A DNA stretch of 64,000 nucleotides from JAAXHB01 sp965214945. GTDB lineage: Bacteria > Actinomycetota > Acidimicrobiia > Acidimicrobiales > Aldehydirespiratoraceae. This document shows positions 7,894 through 16,275 of the stretch, piece after piece (positions within the stretch are counted from its first letter, which is position 1; every line of letters starts with the position of its first letter). The stretch covers positions 3,086,763 to 3,150,762 of the forward strand of contig OZ244029.1 of assembly GCA_965214945.1 (NCBI GenBank). Reading direction: 5' to 3'. Both the position numbers and the translations under genes were made by a program. The notes under the pieces were generated by a model. That model made no database searches and was not told the origin of the DNA. It saw only the letters and a list, made by a program, of their open reading frames with translations.

Positions 7894-9259
7894 CTTCGAG
7901 GAATTGCGCTCCGTCGATCTGCCCGCCGAGAAGCTCCTGAGTCTTGGCCGTGAGCGTGTTGAACATCGTGTCGGTGGTCCAGTCGGCGTAGAGCGTGATC
8001 CCGTCTGCTGCGATGACCTGTGCGGCACCGGCCGCCACGTCGGCGAGCAGGCCGGAGATCTCGACATCAGACTCCCGGGCCGGGACCCGTCCTACGGCGG
8101 CCAGCTCAGAGGCGAAGTCAGCGTCCATCATCAAGGCGATGAACGCCGCCGCCAGATCGGGATGCTCTGCCTTTGCGGTGATGTGCCATGGCAGGGCGAG
8201 GGCGGCGGTGCCGCCGAGGGTTCCACTGGGTCCAACTGGCATGGCGAAATAGCCGACGTTGTCGCCCATACCCTCCTCAAGGATAGCGGTGTTCCAATTG
8301 CCACCTATCAGGAACACCCCTTCGCCGTTGATGAACGACGCCACCGAATCGTCCCAGGCGATTCCGTTCACGCCCTCGGGGAAGTAGCCCGCGTCCTTCC
8401 AGCTCACGATCGCATTGGCGGCCTGCAACTCGGTGTCGGTCACCACGGTGGAACCGGGCTCCCCGAACACCCAAGCGCGGATCTCGGACGCAGGCCGGTA
8501 TGCGGCCTGAACCATTCCGTAGACGTGCAACGCTGGCCAGCCCTCAGCGTTACCAAGCTGTATCGGCAGTTCTCCAGCCTGCTTCGCTGTGGCCAGCAGC
8601 GCCTCAAACTCCTCGAAGGTTGCTGGGAGTTCGCCACCGATGGCCGCCAGTTTCTCCTTGTTGTAGTAAACGCCCACGAACTCAGCGACCGCGGAGATTC
8701 CCCACAGGCGCCCGTTGCCGAAGTCGGTGCCCGCGTCGTTGAAGCGGTATTGATCCAGCGAGCCCGAGCCGAAGGCTTCCTCCCATCCGTAGACCTCCGC
8801 ATAATCATCGAGTGGAATAATCAGCCCGGCCTGCACCAGTAATCCGTCGATCGTGTAGCCCTGGTTGCCGTGAGCCACGTCGGGCGGGTCATCACTTTGG
8901 AGGATTCCGGGAGCGATCTGCATGTAGTCGTCAAAAGCTCGGAGCGTCACGTCGATGGTGACGTTGGGATAGCGCTCTCGGAACAGCTCCGTGGCTCGGG
9001 CAAGCGTCGCCTCGTCACCCGACTCGGCCAGAACATTCAGGGTGACCTCGCCGAGGGACTCGAAACCTTCGGTCTGGATACCGTCTTCAGCCGGGGCGCC
9101 CTCGGCGTCTGCCGGCTCATCAGCCATAACGTCGTCTTCAGCCGGGCCGCCGGCAGCCTCATCGGCCTCGCCGTCGTCGCCGCAAGCCGAGGCAATCAAT
9201 GTCAGCGCCAGTGCCGCGGCCAAGAGCCGACCGATGCGCAGCCGTTTGATTCTGCTCAT
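7856..9259 (-). CDS. Sugar ABC transporter substrate-binding lipoprotein
   Basis: This 467-residue extracellular binding protein is of the family-1 (carbohydrate) type. It starts MSRIKRLRIGRLLAAALALT with a lipobox LIASAC, predicting lipid anchoring at the cysteine, followed by an acidic low-complexity tether (GDDGEADEAAGG...). The mature domain shows ATELFRERYPNVTIDV and DPPDVAHGN, common in sugar-binding proteins. ATG 9259 is fixed by AAGGGAGAATGA just upstream and by the signal peptide; the open frame extends further but not with coding character. It is first in a minus-strand operon and lies behind an operator-like palindrome. Confidence 0.93.
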   Translation of the reverse strand: MSRIKRLRIGRLLAAALALTLIASACGDDGEADEAAGGPAEDDVMADEPADAEGAPAEDGIQTEGFESLGEVTLNVLAESGDEATLARATELFRERYPNVTIDVTLRAFDDYMQIAPGILQSDDPPDVAHGNQGYTIDGLLVQAGLIIPLDDYAEVYGWEEAFGSGSLDQYRFNDAGTDFGNGRLWGISAVAEFVGVYYNKEKLAAIGGELPATFEEFEALLATAKQAGELPIQLGNAEGWPALHVYGMVQAAYRPASEIRAWVFGEPGSTVVTDTELQAANAIVSWKDAGYFPEGVNGIAWDDSVASFINGEGVFLIGGNWNTAILEEGMGDNVGYFAMPVGPSGTLGGTAALALPWHITAKAEHPDLAAAFIALMMDADFASELAAVGRVPARESDVEISGLLADVAAGAAQVIAADGITLYADWTTDTMFNTLTAKTQELLGGQIDGAQFLEDVQADWEAFFAE

Positions 9260-9335
9260 TTCATTCTCCCTTAGGTTGTAGTGCGCTGGCGGCCGCAGAG
9301 GCCGGCGACGCATTGTGCTTGTCATCCCAGTAAAC

Positions 9336-9373
9336 TGGTATTTTATACCATACCAAGCTGAGCCAGATGTCAA
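9336..9373 (-). promoter_or_regulatory. Promoter of the sugar importer operon with overlapping operator palindrome
   Basis: The palindrome TGGTATTTTATACCA (9336-9350) has 6-bp arms TGGTAT/ATACCA around TTT. On the minus strand a perfect -35 TTGACA lies at 9368-9373. Candidate -10 boxes are TATAAA (9342-9347, spacer 20) or TATGGT (9347-9352, spacer 15), so the palindrome covers the -10 region, as expected for a repressor site. The adjacent divergent gene encodes a GntR/HutC regulator, a class that binds such TGGT...ACCA palindromes. The site is seen; binding is inferred. Confidence 0.6.
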
Positions 9374-9431
9374 TAATCTCGAGCCAGATTCCGATCCTTT
9401 GACCAATAGACTGCTGTGACACCATGACCGC

Positions 9432-10199
9432 GTGGGCTTCGTGTCAGATCTGGGTGTGCGCGCCGTAGACCCAAGTGCGCCGCAGCCTTCGGCTTTGCAG
9501 GCTTACCGCATCCTCGAGGAGGCCGTTAGCAGCCGAGCGCTAGCGCCGGGGGTCAGGCTCCCGTCCGAACGGAACCTCGCAAATCAAATCGGTGTCAGCC
9601 GGTCCACGCTCCGCCACGTTCTGGCGGCGCTGGCCGACGCCGATCTTGTCCGACCGAGCCCCCAGCGCGGATGGTTCGTGTCCGAGACTCGAATCAGCGA
9701 TCCTCCGAACACTCTGGTCAGCTTCACCGAGACAGCCCGCCAGCGCGGGCTGCGGCCGGGCGGCCGGGTTCTCTCCCGGGCGGTTCGCCCTATCACATTG
9801 GTCGAGCAGGAGAAGCTGCAAGCTGCTCCGGGCGCGGAGATTCTCCATGTGCGCCGGCTCCGCACGCTGGACGACACGCCCGTCTGCGTTGAATCCAGCC
9901 GCATAGTTATGGCGCGGGTTCCGGGTATAGAGACAGTGGACCTCACCAACAGATCTCTTTATGAGGCGATGGAGAGCGTCGGCGGTGTCCGGCCCGCCCG
10001 ATCGGACTATGCCCTGCACGCGGGCGCCGCCGATGAGGCGATGTCGGAACTGCTGAAGGTCGGTGCCGGGACGCCGGTGATGATCGCCCGCGAGACCACT
10101 TACAGCAGTCGTGGCGACAGGCTGCTAACTGCTCGCCTCACCTACCGGGGCGACGCCTACATGTTCCGAGCCACTCTCTACGGCCGGCGGTCGTCGTGA
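9432..10199 (+). CDS. GntR-family transcriptional regulator (HutC subfamily, UTRA domain)
   Basis: This 255-residue protein has an N-terminal winged helix with RLPSERNLANQIGVSRSTLRHVLAALADADLV (about residues 42-73), the classic GntR DNA-binding signature, followed by a UTRA effector domain (ILHVRRLRTLDDTPVCVESSRI, LTARLTYRGDAYMFRATLYGR). HutC/DasR-type members sense phosphosugars or small metabolites. GTG 9432 is likely; GTG 9441 in the same frame is an alternative. It is divergent from the sugar importer operon and first in a plus-strand run with a bicupin and a ROK kinase. It is the obvious candidate regulator of the whole module. Confidence 0.92.
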   Translation: MGFVSDLGVRAVDPSAPQPSALQAYRILEEAVSSRALAPGVRLPSERNLANQIGVSRSTLRHVLAALADADLVRPSPQRGWFVSETRISDPPNTLVSFTETARQRGLRPGGRVLSRAVRPITLVEQEKLQAAPGAEILHVRRLRTLDDTPVCVESSRIVMARVPGIETVDLTNRSLYEAMESVGGVRPARSDYALHAGAADEAMSELLKVGAGTPVMIARETTYSSRGDRLLTARLTYRGDAYMFRATLYGRRSS

Positions 10200-10269
10200 T
10201 CAGCGCTTCGCTCTCTTCACCTGCTTCGCCGGTCTGTTCGTCGTCGTCGACTGTCAGAGGCTTTCGAGC

Positions 10270-11172
10270 ATGATCCAGCCACCACGGAGAGCGACTCCTC
10301 GGCCTATCTACGACCGTCCGACCGTCCTGCCGGCATCAGACCGTGTGCGGCACATCTGGGGGGACTCCGCCTCTGGGCACGTGATCGATCGGCTGTTTGT
10401 GTCCTCAGAGATGCTCCACGTCTTGGAGTTCGCCCTCCCGCCGGGCGGTCGCTTCGGCCATTCTCGGGACAATCCGACGATCTTCGCCGCCGACGAGCTG
10501 CTCTACGTGCTCGACGGCGTGCTCATGCTGAGCGATCCCTCAATCGGTGAGACGCAGCGCATCCGGGCTGGCGAGGCCGCCTTCTTCCGGCGAGACACCT
10601 GGCATCACGGCCGCGCCGGCGGAGACGGCGGAGTGCGAGTGCTCGAATTCTTCTCGCCCACTCCCGCGACGGGCGCCTCCAGCCAATACGCCAAGACCCA
10701 GCCCTATCTGGAGGAGACGATGACACTGGATCGGCGACTGCTGGGCGCCTGGCCCTTCGGCACCGCAGCGCTCACGGCTGAGCACCGCATCACCCCAGTC
10801 CGCGAGGAGGGTCTTGCCTGGGCCACCCTCGGCGAGATCGAGCTGGCTTTCTTCGCGGCCACCGAGCACCTCACTGTGTTCCGCGGCCATCTGCGCGCCG
10901 GGGCGGCCTCCGATCATCGGGAGGATCCCGGCGAGACGTTCGTGCTCCTGCTGGCCGGCGAGCTGACGATGCTCACTCCCACCGCGCCCGACGCCAACTG
11001 CCTGCAGCTTCGGCCCGGCGACGCTGCCGTCCTGCCGCCGGGCACCCCGCACTCCTATCTCTCCAGCGGTGACAGTCAAGCGGTCTGGCTGGCTGGGATT
11101 GGCCCGGGCTGGATGAACTCGCCGGACGCCCGTCCAGGCGCCGAAGGGCTGACACCCGGCCCGTCGGGATGA
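10270..11172 (+). CDS. Two-cupin-domain protein
   Basis: This 300-residue protein has two cupin barrels. The N-terminal half has FADELLYVLDGVLMLSD followed by RAGEAAFFRRDTWHHGRAG. The C-terminal half has DHREDPGETFVLLLAGELTMLT and LRPGDAAVLPPGTPHSYLSSG. Both second motifs keep the PxGxxH-like metal histidine, while the first motifs are partly degenerate. Cupins of this kind act as sugar isomerases, dioxygenases or ligand sensors, so no precise activity is assigned. Its stop overlaps the ROK kinase start (ATGA 11169-11172). Confidence 0.75.
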   Translation: MIQPPRRATPRPIYDRPTVLPASDRVRHIWGDSASGHVIDRLFVSSEMLHVLEFALPPGGRFGHSRDNPTIFAADELLYVLDGVLMLSDPSIGETQRIRAGEAAFFRRDTWHHGRAGGDGGVRVLEFFSPTPATGASSQYAKTQPYLEETMTLDRRLLGAWPFGTAALTAEHRITPVREEGLAWATLGEIELAFFAATEHLTVFRGHLRAGAASDHREDPGETFVLLLAGELTMLTPTAPDANCLQLRPGDAAVLPPGTPHSYLSSGDSQAVWLAGIGPGWMNSPDARPGAEGLTPGPSG

Positions 11173-12113
11173 CCCGCGTCGCCGTCGGCGTCGATGTGGG
11201 AGGGACGAAGATCGGCGCAGCGTTGGTCTCGGCCCGCGGGGAGGTTCTCTACAAGCAGACCGTGCCGTCCCCGCGGTCCCCTCAGGGGGTCGATCCTGGC
11301 CATGTCGAGACGCTCGCCCTGTTGGGGCGCTTGGAGACGAAGGCTGCGGAGGCGGGTCTCGAGGTGCTTGGCGCCGGCATCGGCGTGCCCGAATATGTGA
11401 CCCCCGAGGGTCGGATCAACAGCAGGCTCGTGCTCGCGCCGGGCTCAGAATTGCCGGCCTCGACACGCTCGGGGGCACCCATCGTGATCGACTCCGATGT
11501 CAGGTGCGCAGCCCGGGCAGAGCACCGGCTCGGCCATGGCCGCCGCTTCTCGAGCTTCGCGTTCGCGTCCATCGGAACTGGTATCTCCCACACGCTCGTC
11601 ATGGGGGGCCTTATCTGGCCGGGACATCGAGGCGAGGCGATCGCCTTGGGGGAACTTCCCGTCGGCCAGACGCTCGCCATTCGGGCTGATGCTCCGGCGA
11701 CCGTAGAGGAGCAGGCGTCGGGCCGCGCTATCGAGCAGGCGTCCGGTCGAGCCCCCGAGCAGGCGCCGGGCCGCCCGACGGTGGTGTCGGCGCCGCCGGC
11801 CGATTTGCTGCTAGCCGAGTCAGTGCCTTACGCCGCTGAGCACGAGCCCAGCAGCATGAACGGCATCGACACTCGAGCAGGGCGAATCGTCGCCCGGGCT
11901 TTGGCTGATCTTGTGCACTTGGTCGACCCGGCCGCGGTGATCCTAGGCGGCGGGCTCGGCTGCAGTGCGGGCGCGTACATCGCATCGTTGGCCCGCCACT
12001 TCAACCTTCTGACTCGCAGCCGACCGTCTCCGCCCGCTCTCCTGCAAACTCGGCTCGGCAACGACGCCGGCGCCATCGGTGCCGGACTTCTTGTTCACCA
12101 GGCCTCCGGGTAG
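11169..12113 (+). CDS. ROK-family sugar kinase lacking the zinc-binding motif
   Basis: This 314-residue ROK protein has the phosphate loop VGVDVGGTKIGAAL, a catalytic-loop IVIDSDVRCAARAE (usual N-D replaced by S-D, aspartate retained), IGTGI and AVILGGGLG. ROK kinases normally carry CxCGxxGCxE before ExxASGxAI. Here this stretch reads LPVGQTLAIRADAPATVEEQ with no cysteine, so the structural zinc site is missing. The motif EQASGRA is repeated in tandem right after it. Family members phosphorylate glucose, mannose or N-acetyl amino sugars, and a role beside the BadF-type kinase in the same module is inferred. It is convergent with the amidohydrolase, separated by 3 bp. Confidence 0.85.
   Translation: MTRVAVGVDVGGTKIGAALVSARGEVLYKQTVPSPRSPQGVDPGHVETLALLGRLETKAAEAGLEVLGAGIGVPEYVTPEGRINSRLVLAPGSELPASTRSGAPIVIDSDVRCAARAEHRLGHGRRFSSFAFASIGTGISHTLVMGGLIWPGHRGEAIALGELPVGQTLAIRADAPATVEEQASGRAIEQASGRAPEQAPGRPTVVSAPPADLLLAESVPYAAEHEPSSMNGIDTRAGRIVARALADLVHLVDPAAVILGGGLGCSAGAYIASLARHFNLLTRSRPSPPALLQTRLGNDAGAIGAGLLVHQASG
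11709..11780 (+). repeat. Three in-frame 24-bp tandem repeats in the ROK kinase gene
   Basis: Three units of GAGCAGGCGTCGGGCCGC-type sequence (24 bp each) encode EQASGRAI, EQASGRAP and EQAPGRPT. The first copy matches the conserved ExxASGRAI helix of ROK kinases; the next two look like duplications of it. Confidence 0.85.
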
Positions 12114-12116
12114 CCG

Positions 12117-13568
12117 TTAGCAGCGGTCAGAGCACCGGGTGGCAATGCCGGCGCGGCGGAACAGCCGCCCTGCGGCGGCCTCGGCTGCGGTGAGCACGGC
12201 CTGCTCGTCGATGTCCAGCAGCTCCCCGCCTCGAATGCGCACCCGCCCGTCGACGATCACGTCGCGCACGTCGCGGGGGGTGGCGTTGTACACCAGCGCG
12301 CTCGGCACCCGGTGCACCGGCATCACGAACGGCGACCGCAGACTCACCACCACCAGATCGGCCCGCTGACCGGGCGCAACGGCACCGAAGGCGTCGGGCA
12401 TCCCGAAGGCGGCCGCGCCGCCCCTACAGGCCATGATCAGCACCTCCTCAGGCTGCAGCGCCACCGCCTCGAGGCGGTGCACCTTCTGCAGCAGCACCGC
12501 AGCCTTGAGGACCTCGAACATGTCCTGGCGGTTGTTGCTGCCCGGCCCGTCGCTAGCAAGTGCCACCGTTATGCCCCGCCGGCGCATGTTGACGACACGG
12601 GCCACGCCCGATGCCAGGTACATGTTCGACACCGGGCAGTGCACCACCACCGAGCCCGACTCGGCGATGAGGTCAAGCTCGTTGTCGTCAAGCCAAACGC
12701 TGTGCGCGAGCTGCACGTCCGGGCCAAGCGCTCCCAGGGACTTCAGCCATCCCACGTGCCGCAACCCTCGTTCGTCGAGGCTCATCTCCACCTCGACCGA
12801 CGTCTCGGCGCAGTGGATGTGAATACCGCGGCCCCAGCTGCGGGCCTCGGCCAACGTGGCCCGCATGGCCTCGTCGGAGCACCCCCAGGGGATGAGCGGT
12901 GCTAGCTCCACCCGCATCCGGTCGTCGTCGCGGCCGTCCCAGCGGGCGCGCATCGCGCGGGCCCGCTCAATGGTGTCGGCAGGTGTCTTCATGAGCGTCG
13001 GGTGATAGTTGCGGTCGGCCCATCCGTGCGCCAGCAGGAACCGCACGCCCAGATCGTCGGCGGCCCGGCACACTGCGTCGTCGAGCGAGTCGTCGACGCT
13101 GTCGTTGACGTGGACGTACTGGTGGTCGACAACCGCGGTGGCCCCGGAGCGGAGGTTCTCGATCAGCCCGACCATGGCGGCCAGGTAGACGGTGGTGCGG
13201 TCGATGTGAACTGCTGCGGGCCATATGCAGTCCCGCAGCCAGTCCAGCAGGGTCTTGTCGTCGGCCAGCCCCCTGAAGAAGCTCTGGAACAGGTGGGTGT
13301 GAGCGTTGGTCATGCCCGGCATCACCGCGGCCCCGGCCGCGTCGATGACCTCGGAGGCTTGGCGGTGGCGAGCTTGCGGCGGTGCTCCGGGCCCGACCTC
13401 GACGATCCGGTTGCCCCGCGTGAACACCCATCCCGGATCGAAGATTGTGCCGTTGTCGTCGACGGTGACCACGGCCCCGCCGTGAACCAACAGGCTTTCC
13501 GAGCGCGCCCCACTTACGACTTTCGGCTCTCGTACGCCAAGTCGAATACTCAAAAAATCCTCAAGCAT
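12117..13568 (-). CDS. Amidohydrolase of the TRZ/ATZ/SsnA-like (hydroxydechloroatrazine/guanine deaminase-type) family
   Basis: This 483-residue metal-dependent hydrolase has a beta-sandwich start SLLVHGGAVVTVDDNG, the metal motif GMTNAHTHLFQSFFRG, IHIHCAET, LAHSVWL, and the catalytic aspartate in ASDGPGSNN. The C-terminal GQRADLVVVSL and IVDGRVRIRGG close the sandwich. Members deaminate or dechlorinate purines, pyrimidines and triazines. The nearby molybdenum-hydroxylase-like genes suggest heterocycle metabolism, but they are 11 kb away. The first ATG adds about 25 residues before the conserved core, so a later start is possible. Confidence 0.85.
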   Translation of the reverse strand: MLEDFLSIRLGVREPKVVSGARSESLLVHGGAVVTVDDNGTIFDPGWVFTRGNRIVEVGPGAPPQARHRQASEVIDAAGAAVMPGMTNAHTHLFQSFFRGLADDKTLLDWLRDCIWPAAVHIDRTTVYLAAMVGLIENLRSGATAVVDHQYVHVNDSVDDSLDDAVCRAADDLGVRFLLAHGWADRNYHPTLMKTPADTIERARAMRARWDGRDDDRMRVELAPLIPWGCSDEAMRATLAEARSWGRGIHIHCAETSVEVEMSLDERGLRHVGWLKSLGALGPDVQLAHSVWLDDNELDLIAESGSVVVHCPVSNMYLASGVARVVNMRRRGITVALASDGPGSNNRQDMFEVLKAAVLLQKVHRLEAVALQPEEVLIMACRGGAAAFGMPDAFGAVAPGQRADLVVVSLRSPFVMPVHRVPSALVYNATPRDVRDVIVDGRVRIRGGELLDIDEQAVLTAAEAAAGRLFRRAGIATRCSDRC

Positions 13569-13710
13569 CTCCCTTGCCTATCAAAGGCAGCATGTGGATG
13601 TCTGAACAAGGCAGCAGCAAGAAGGCAGCAGAGCCTCGGAACTGAGCTTGTGACCCTTGCCGCGGCCGCCTGTCACTCGATGACGTCTACCGGTTCAAGG
13701 CTTTGGCGGG

Positions 13711-14736
13711 TTAGGACGTCCAGCCGCCGAAGGCGTCGATCACCGGCTTCATGTCGTCCATGATCGGGTACAGGATCGGGCAAGTCACGCCGGCGTCGAT
13801 GTACTCGGCCACCTTCTCGCGGCACTGTGCAGAAGTGCCCGCTGCCATGATGCTGCGCACCAGGTCGTCGCTGATTAGCGGCGCCGCCTTGCGGTAGTCG
13901 TCCTCGGTGGCGGGCCAGCCCACCACCTGTTGCACCCGCTCCACGAGACCGGGATCGGCCCCGGAGGCCTCCATGATGTGGGGCTCGGTGCCCAGGTAGT
14001 AGGCGACCAGCGACTTGCCGGTCAGCAGCGCCTCGTCAGGATCGTCGTCGGACAGCGAGCACACCAGCAGCTCGGGCCGGTCGATGCTGTCGGGGTCGCG
14101 GCCGGCACGCACAGCCCCGGCCGAGACGCGGGCCACGGCGTCTCGTATGTAGCTGGTGGGCACCACGTAGTTAAGCACCGCGCCGTCGGCTATCTCTCCG
14201 GAGAGCTCCAGCATCTTCGGCCCGGTTGCGCCGATATAGATCGGGATGCGGCGCGGGGAGCAGTCGCCGTAAGCGACGTCGAGGCGCACCCGGTCGAGAT
14301 GGGCGAAATCGCCCTGGTAGGTGACCTCCTCCATGGTGAACAGCGCCCGTATGGCTTCCACGTTCTCTCGCATCGCCCTCAGGGGGCGGCGGCGCCCGGC
14401 GCCGACCCGGCCTGCGATGGGCTCCCACCAGGCGCCGAGACCGAGCATCACCCGGCTCTCGCCCTCGGGGGTGAGCCCGGCCAGCTCCCACATCGTGCTC
14501 CAGGTAGCCGCGATCACCGCCGGGTTGCGGGTATAGATCGGCAGAACGCCGCTGCCGATGCGCAGCCGGCTCGTCTCGCGCAGCAGGGCGCTCATCATCA
14601 CCACGCAGTCGCGGGCCAGCCTCGTGTCGGCCTGCCAGATCTCGCTGAAGCCCCTTTGCTCGGCGTAGACGGCCATCTCGAGCTCGTAGCCGATGTTGTG
14701 CTTGTCCTGGAAGTACAGGGCCATACGCTGCGTCAT
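13711..14736 (-). CDS. LLM-class (luciferase-like) F420- or FMN-dependent oxidoreductase
   Basis: The roughly 340-residue luciferase-like TIM barrel begins ALYFQDKHNIGYELEMAVYAEQRGFSEIWQADTR. It has RIGSGVLPIYTRNPAVIAATWSTM and MLGLGAWWEPIAGRVG, and a C-terminal AEYIDAGVTCPILYPI. This matches F420-dependent methylene-tetrahydromethanopterin reductase-like proteins common in actinobacteria. The cofactor is inferred from family context only. ATG 14736 is preferred; a GTG at 14763 and an ATG at 14724 are in frame. The substrate is unknown. Confidence 0.85.
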   Translation of the reverse strand: MTQRMALYFQDKHNIGYELEMAVYAEQRGFSEIWQADTRLARDCVVMMSALLRETSRLRIGSGVLPIYTRNPAVIAATWSTMWELAGLTPEGESRVMLGLGAWWEPIAGRVGAGRRRPLRAMRENVEAIRALFTMEEVTYQGDFAHLDRVRLDVAYGDCSPRRIPIYIGATGPKMLELSGEIADGAVLNYVVPTSYIRDAVARVSAGAVRAGRDPDSIDRPELLVCSLSDDDPDEALLTGKSLVAYYLGTEPHIMEASGADPGLVERVQQVVGWPATEDDYRKAAPLISDDLVRSIMAAGTSAQCREKVAEYIDAGVTCPILYPIMDDMKPVIDAFGGWTS

Positions 14737-14835
14737 CACGAAAGTATGCCGGGCTTCGCCCACGCTCCGATAAGCGACCGCGGGCTGCCGTCCGCAAGTT
14801 GCGGCAGCTATTGGTCGACGGCTACTTGGTGGCGG

Positions 14836-15198
14836 CTATTGGTCGACGACTTCGAACAAGATGATCCTCAGGCCGTCGGGGCCTGCGAGTTCGAAGCTCT
14901 TGTGGCCCCACGGCTGAAGCTGCGGTGGCCGCACCACAGCGGCACCGGCCGAGACCAGCCGCTCGTGCTCGGCATCGGCGTCAGCGATCTGCCACGAGAC
15001 CGAGACGCCGGTCACTCCGGGCTCGCCCCATCCCGACCCGGCCTCGATCACCTCGATGCGGCCGTCCGCGGCCAGCAGGATCGTCCCTCTGAAGATTTCG
15101 CCGAAGGACCGCTCCACCTCCAGGCCCATCACCTTGGTGAAGAAGCCGACGGTGGCGTCGTAGTCGGCGGCTGTGAAGATCACCCGGAACTCGGCCAT
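14836..15198 (-). CDS. VOC-family (glyoxalase/bleomycin-resistance fold) protein
   Basis: This small 120-residue protein starts MAEFRVIFTAADYDATVGFF, with the typical YDATVGFFTKVMGLEVER beginning, VSVSWQIADADAEHERL in the middle and GHKSFELAGPDGLRIILFEV at the end, one full vicinal-oxygen-chelate module pair. ATG 15198 is chosen because the open frame upstream (to 15432) is Arg/Cys-rich and overlaps the thioesterase gene. Function cannot be predicted beyond the fold. Confidence 0.85.
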   Translation of the reverse strand: MAEFRVIFTAADYDATVGFFTKVMGLEVERSFGEIFRGTILLAADGRIEVIEAGSGWGEPGVTGVSVSWQIADADAEHERLVSAGAAVVRPPQLQPWGHKSFELAGPDGLRIILFEVVDQ

Positions 15199-15334
15199 CG
15201 GAGTTGACGTTACCCAGCCCGTTAGCCCCCGGCCATGAGTGCCTGCCGTCCCCCGGCCATGAGCGGCCCGGCTTTCGCCGTCATCGGCGATGTAAGCGCA
15301 GCGGGCGCGACAACACGCGCCGGCGCGGCGCGTG

Positions 15335-16153
15335 TCACAGGCTTCGCGACAACAGCAGGCAAAGCTGGCGGGAGTGGGCCACCAACTGGCCGGTGGAGTC
15401 CCACAGGATGCCGGACTCGATGACGCGGCCACCGGAAATGTCGTGGCTCTCGAAGCGGCCCTGGAGCCAGCCGCCGGCAGGGACGCGTCGAACGTGCACG
15501 GTCAGTTCAACAGAGGGCACCCATCCGACGAGGCCAAACCGCGGAAACAGCGAAGGCGGGAAGGCGTCCGCAAAGAAGGGCAGCGAGAGCGTTGATGGTG
15601 CGGTGCCGTCGGCCAGGCGGACCCAGCCGTCGAGCAGCGCCCGGTCGCTGCTGCCCGGCTCGGCGTGCTCCGGGCGCACTCGCATGTCCACCCTCGACAT
15701 CAGCGGAACTCCGATGCCTTGCTTCAGGAGGCCGCGGTGAACGCAATGCTCGGCAGGCGGAATCGCCGGCGGCCGCTCGGAAACTTCCACGCGTCCTCGT
15801 CCGTCTCCGAGCCTGCCGAAGGCTGCGATCACCGACATGCGCAAGCGGCCGCGCTGCCAGAGTTCGCCGCGTGTCACCGTCAGCTTGCGCCCACCGCGCA
15901 CCAGCGATGCGCCGACCTGCGCCTCGACGTCGCCCTTCACCGGCCGCAGAAAGTGCGCCGTCACCGTGATCGGGTCGAGCTTGTCGTCTGAGAAGGTGCG
16001 CATGGCTCGCAGCACCGGCGTGAGCGCGTAGCCGCCGTTGCTGTGGTCGCCGATGTTCCACGCCGACGACAGCTGCACCGACCAGCCGCCGCCAGCGGTG
16101 GACGTGCTGGCAGTGACAGCCGTCTCGGCGTCGAAGGCGCTCAACCTGCCCAT
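15335..16153 (-). CDS. Thioesterase-superfamily protein (double hot-dog, acyl-CoA thioesterase-like)
   Basis: This 272-residue protein has two hot-dog halves. The N-terminal half shows WNIGDHSNGGYALTPVLRAM and the C-terminal half LFPRFGLVGWVPSVELTVHVRRVPAGGWLQGRFES, typical of TesB/mycobacterial acyl-CoA thioesterase-like proteins. The DHSNGGY segment matches the active-site helix start of this family. ATG 16153 is preferred over a TTG at 16183. It is divergent from the FAH-family gene. Its substrate (an acyl-CoA) is inferred. Confidence 0.8.
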   Translation of the reverse strand: MGRLSAFDAETAVTASTSTAGGGWSVQLSSAWNIGDHSNGGYALTPVLRAMRTFSDDKLDPITVTAHFLRPVKGDVEAQVGASLVRGGRKLTVTRGELWQRGRLRMSVIAAFGRLGDGRGRVEVSERPPAIPPAEHCVHRGLLKQGIGVPLMSRVDMRVRPEHAEPGSSDRALLDGWVRLADGTAPSTLSLPFFADAFPPSLFPRFGLVGWVPSVELTVHVRRVPAGGWLQGRFESHDISGGRVIESGILWDSTGQLVAHSRQLCLLLSRSL

Positions 16154-16275
16154 CACTGCCCAGTGTCGCAGCGGAGCGCGCAATCCCGACGGGCTGCGAA
16201 AGGGGAGTACGGTCCCGACAAGCTGCGACGGGCGCAGGCTTAGGCTGAGTCCTACAGCCGACGAGGAGGGGCCCC

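Noticed and set aside
13930..15207. Long plus-strand open frame (425 codons) opposite the LLM oxidoreductase and VOC genes
   Set aside because: It is the antisense shadow of two recognisable genes; its sequence is His/Gly/Val-rich with no family motifs, as expected from GC-rich reverse frames.
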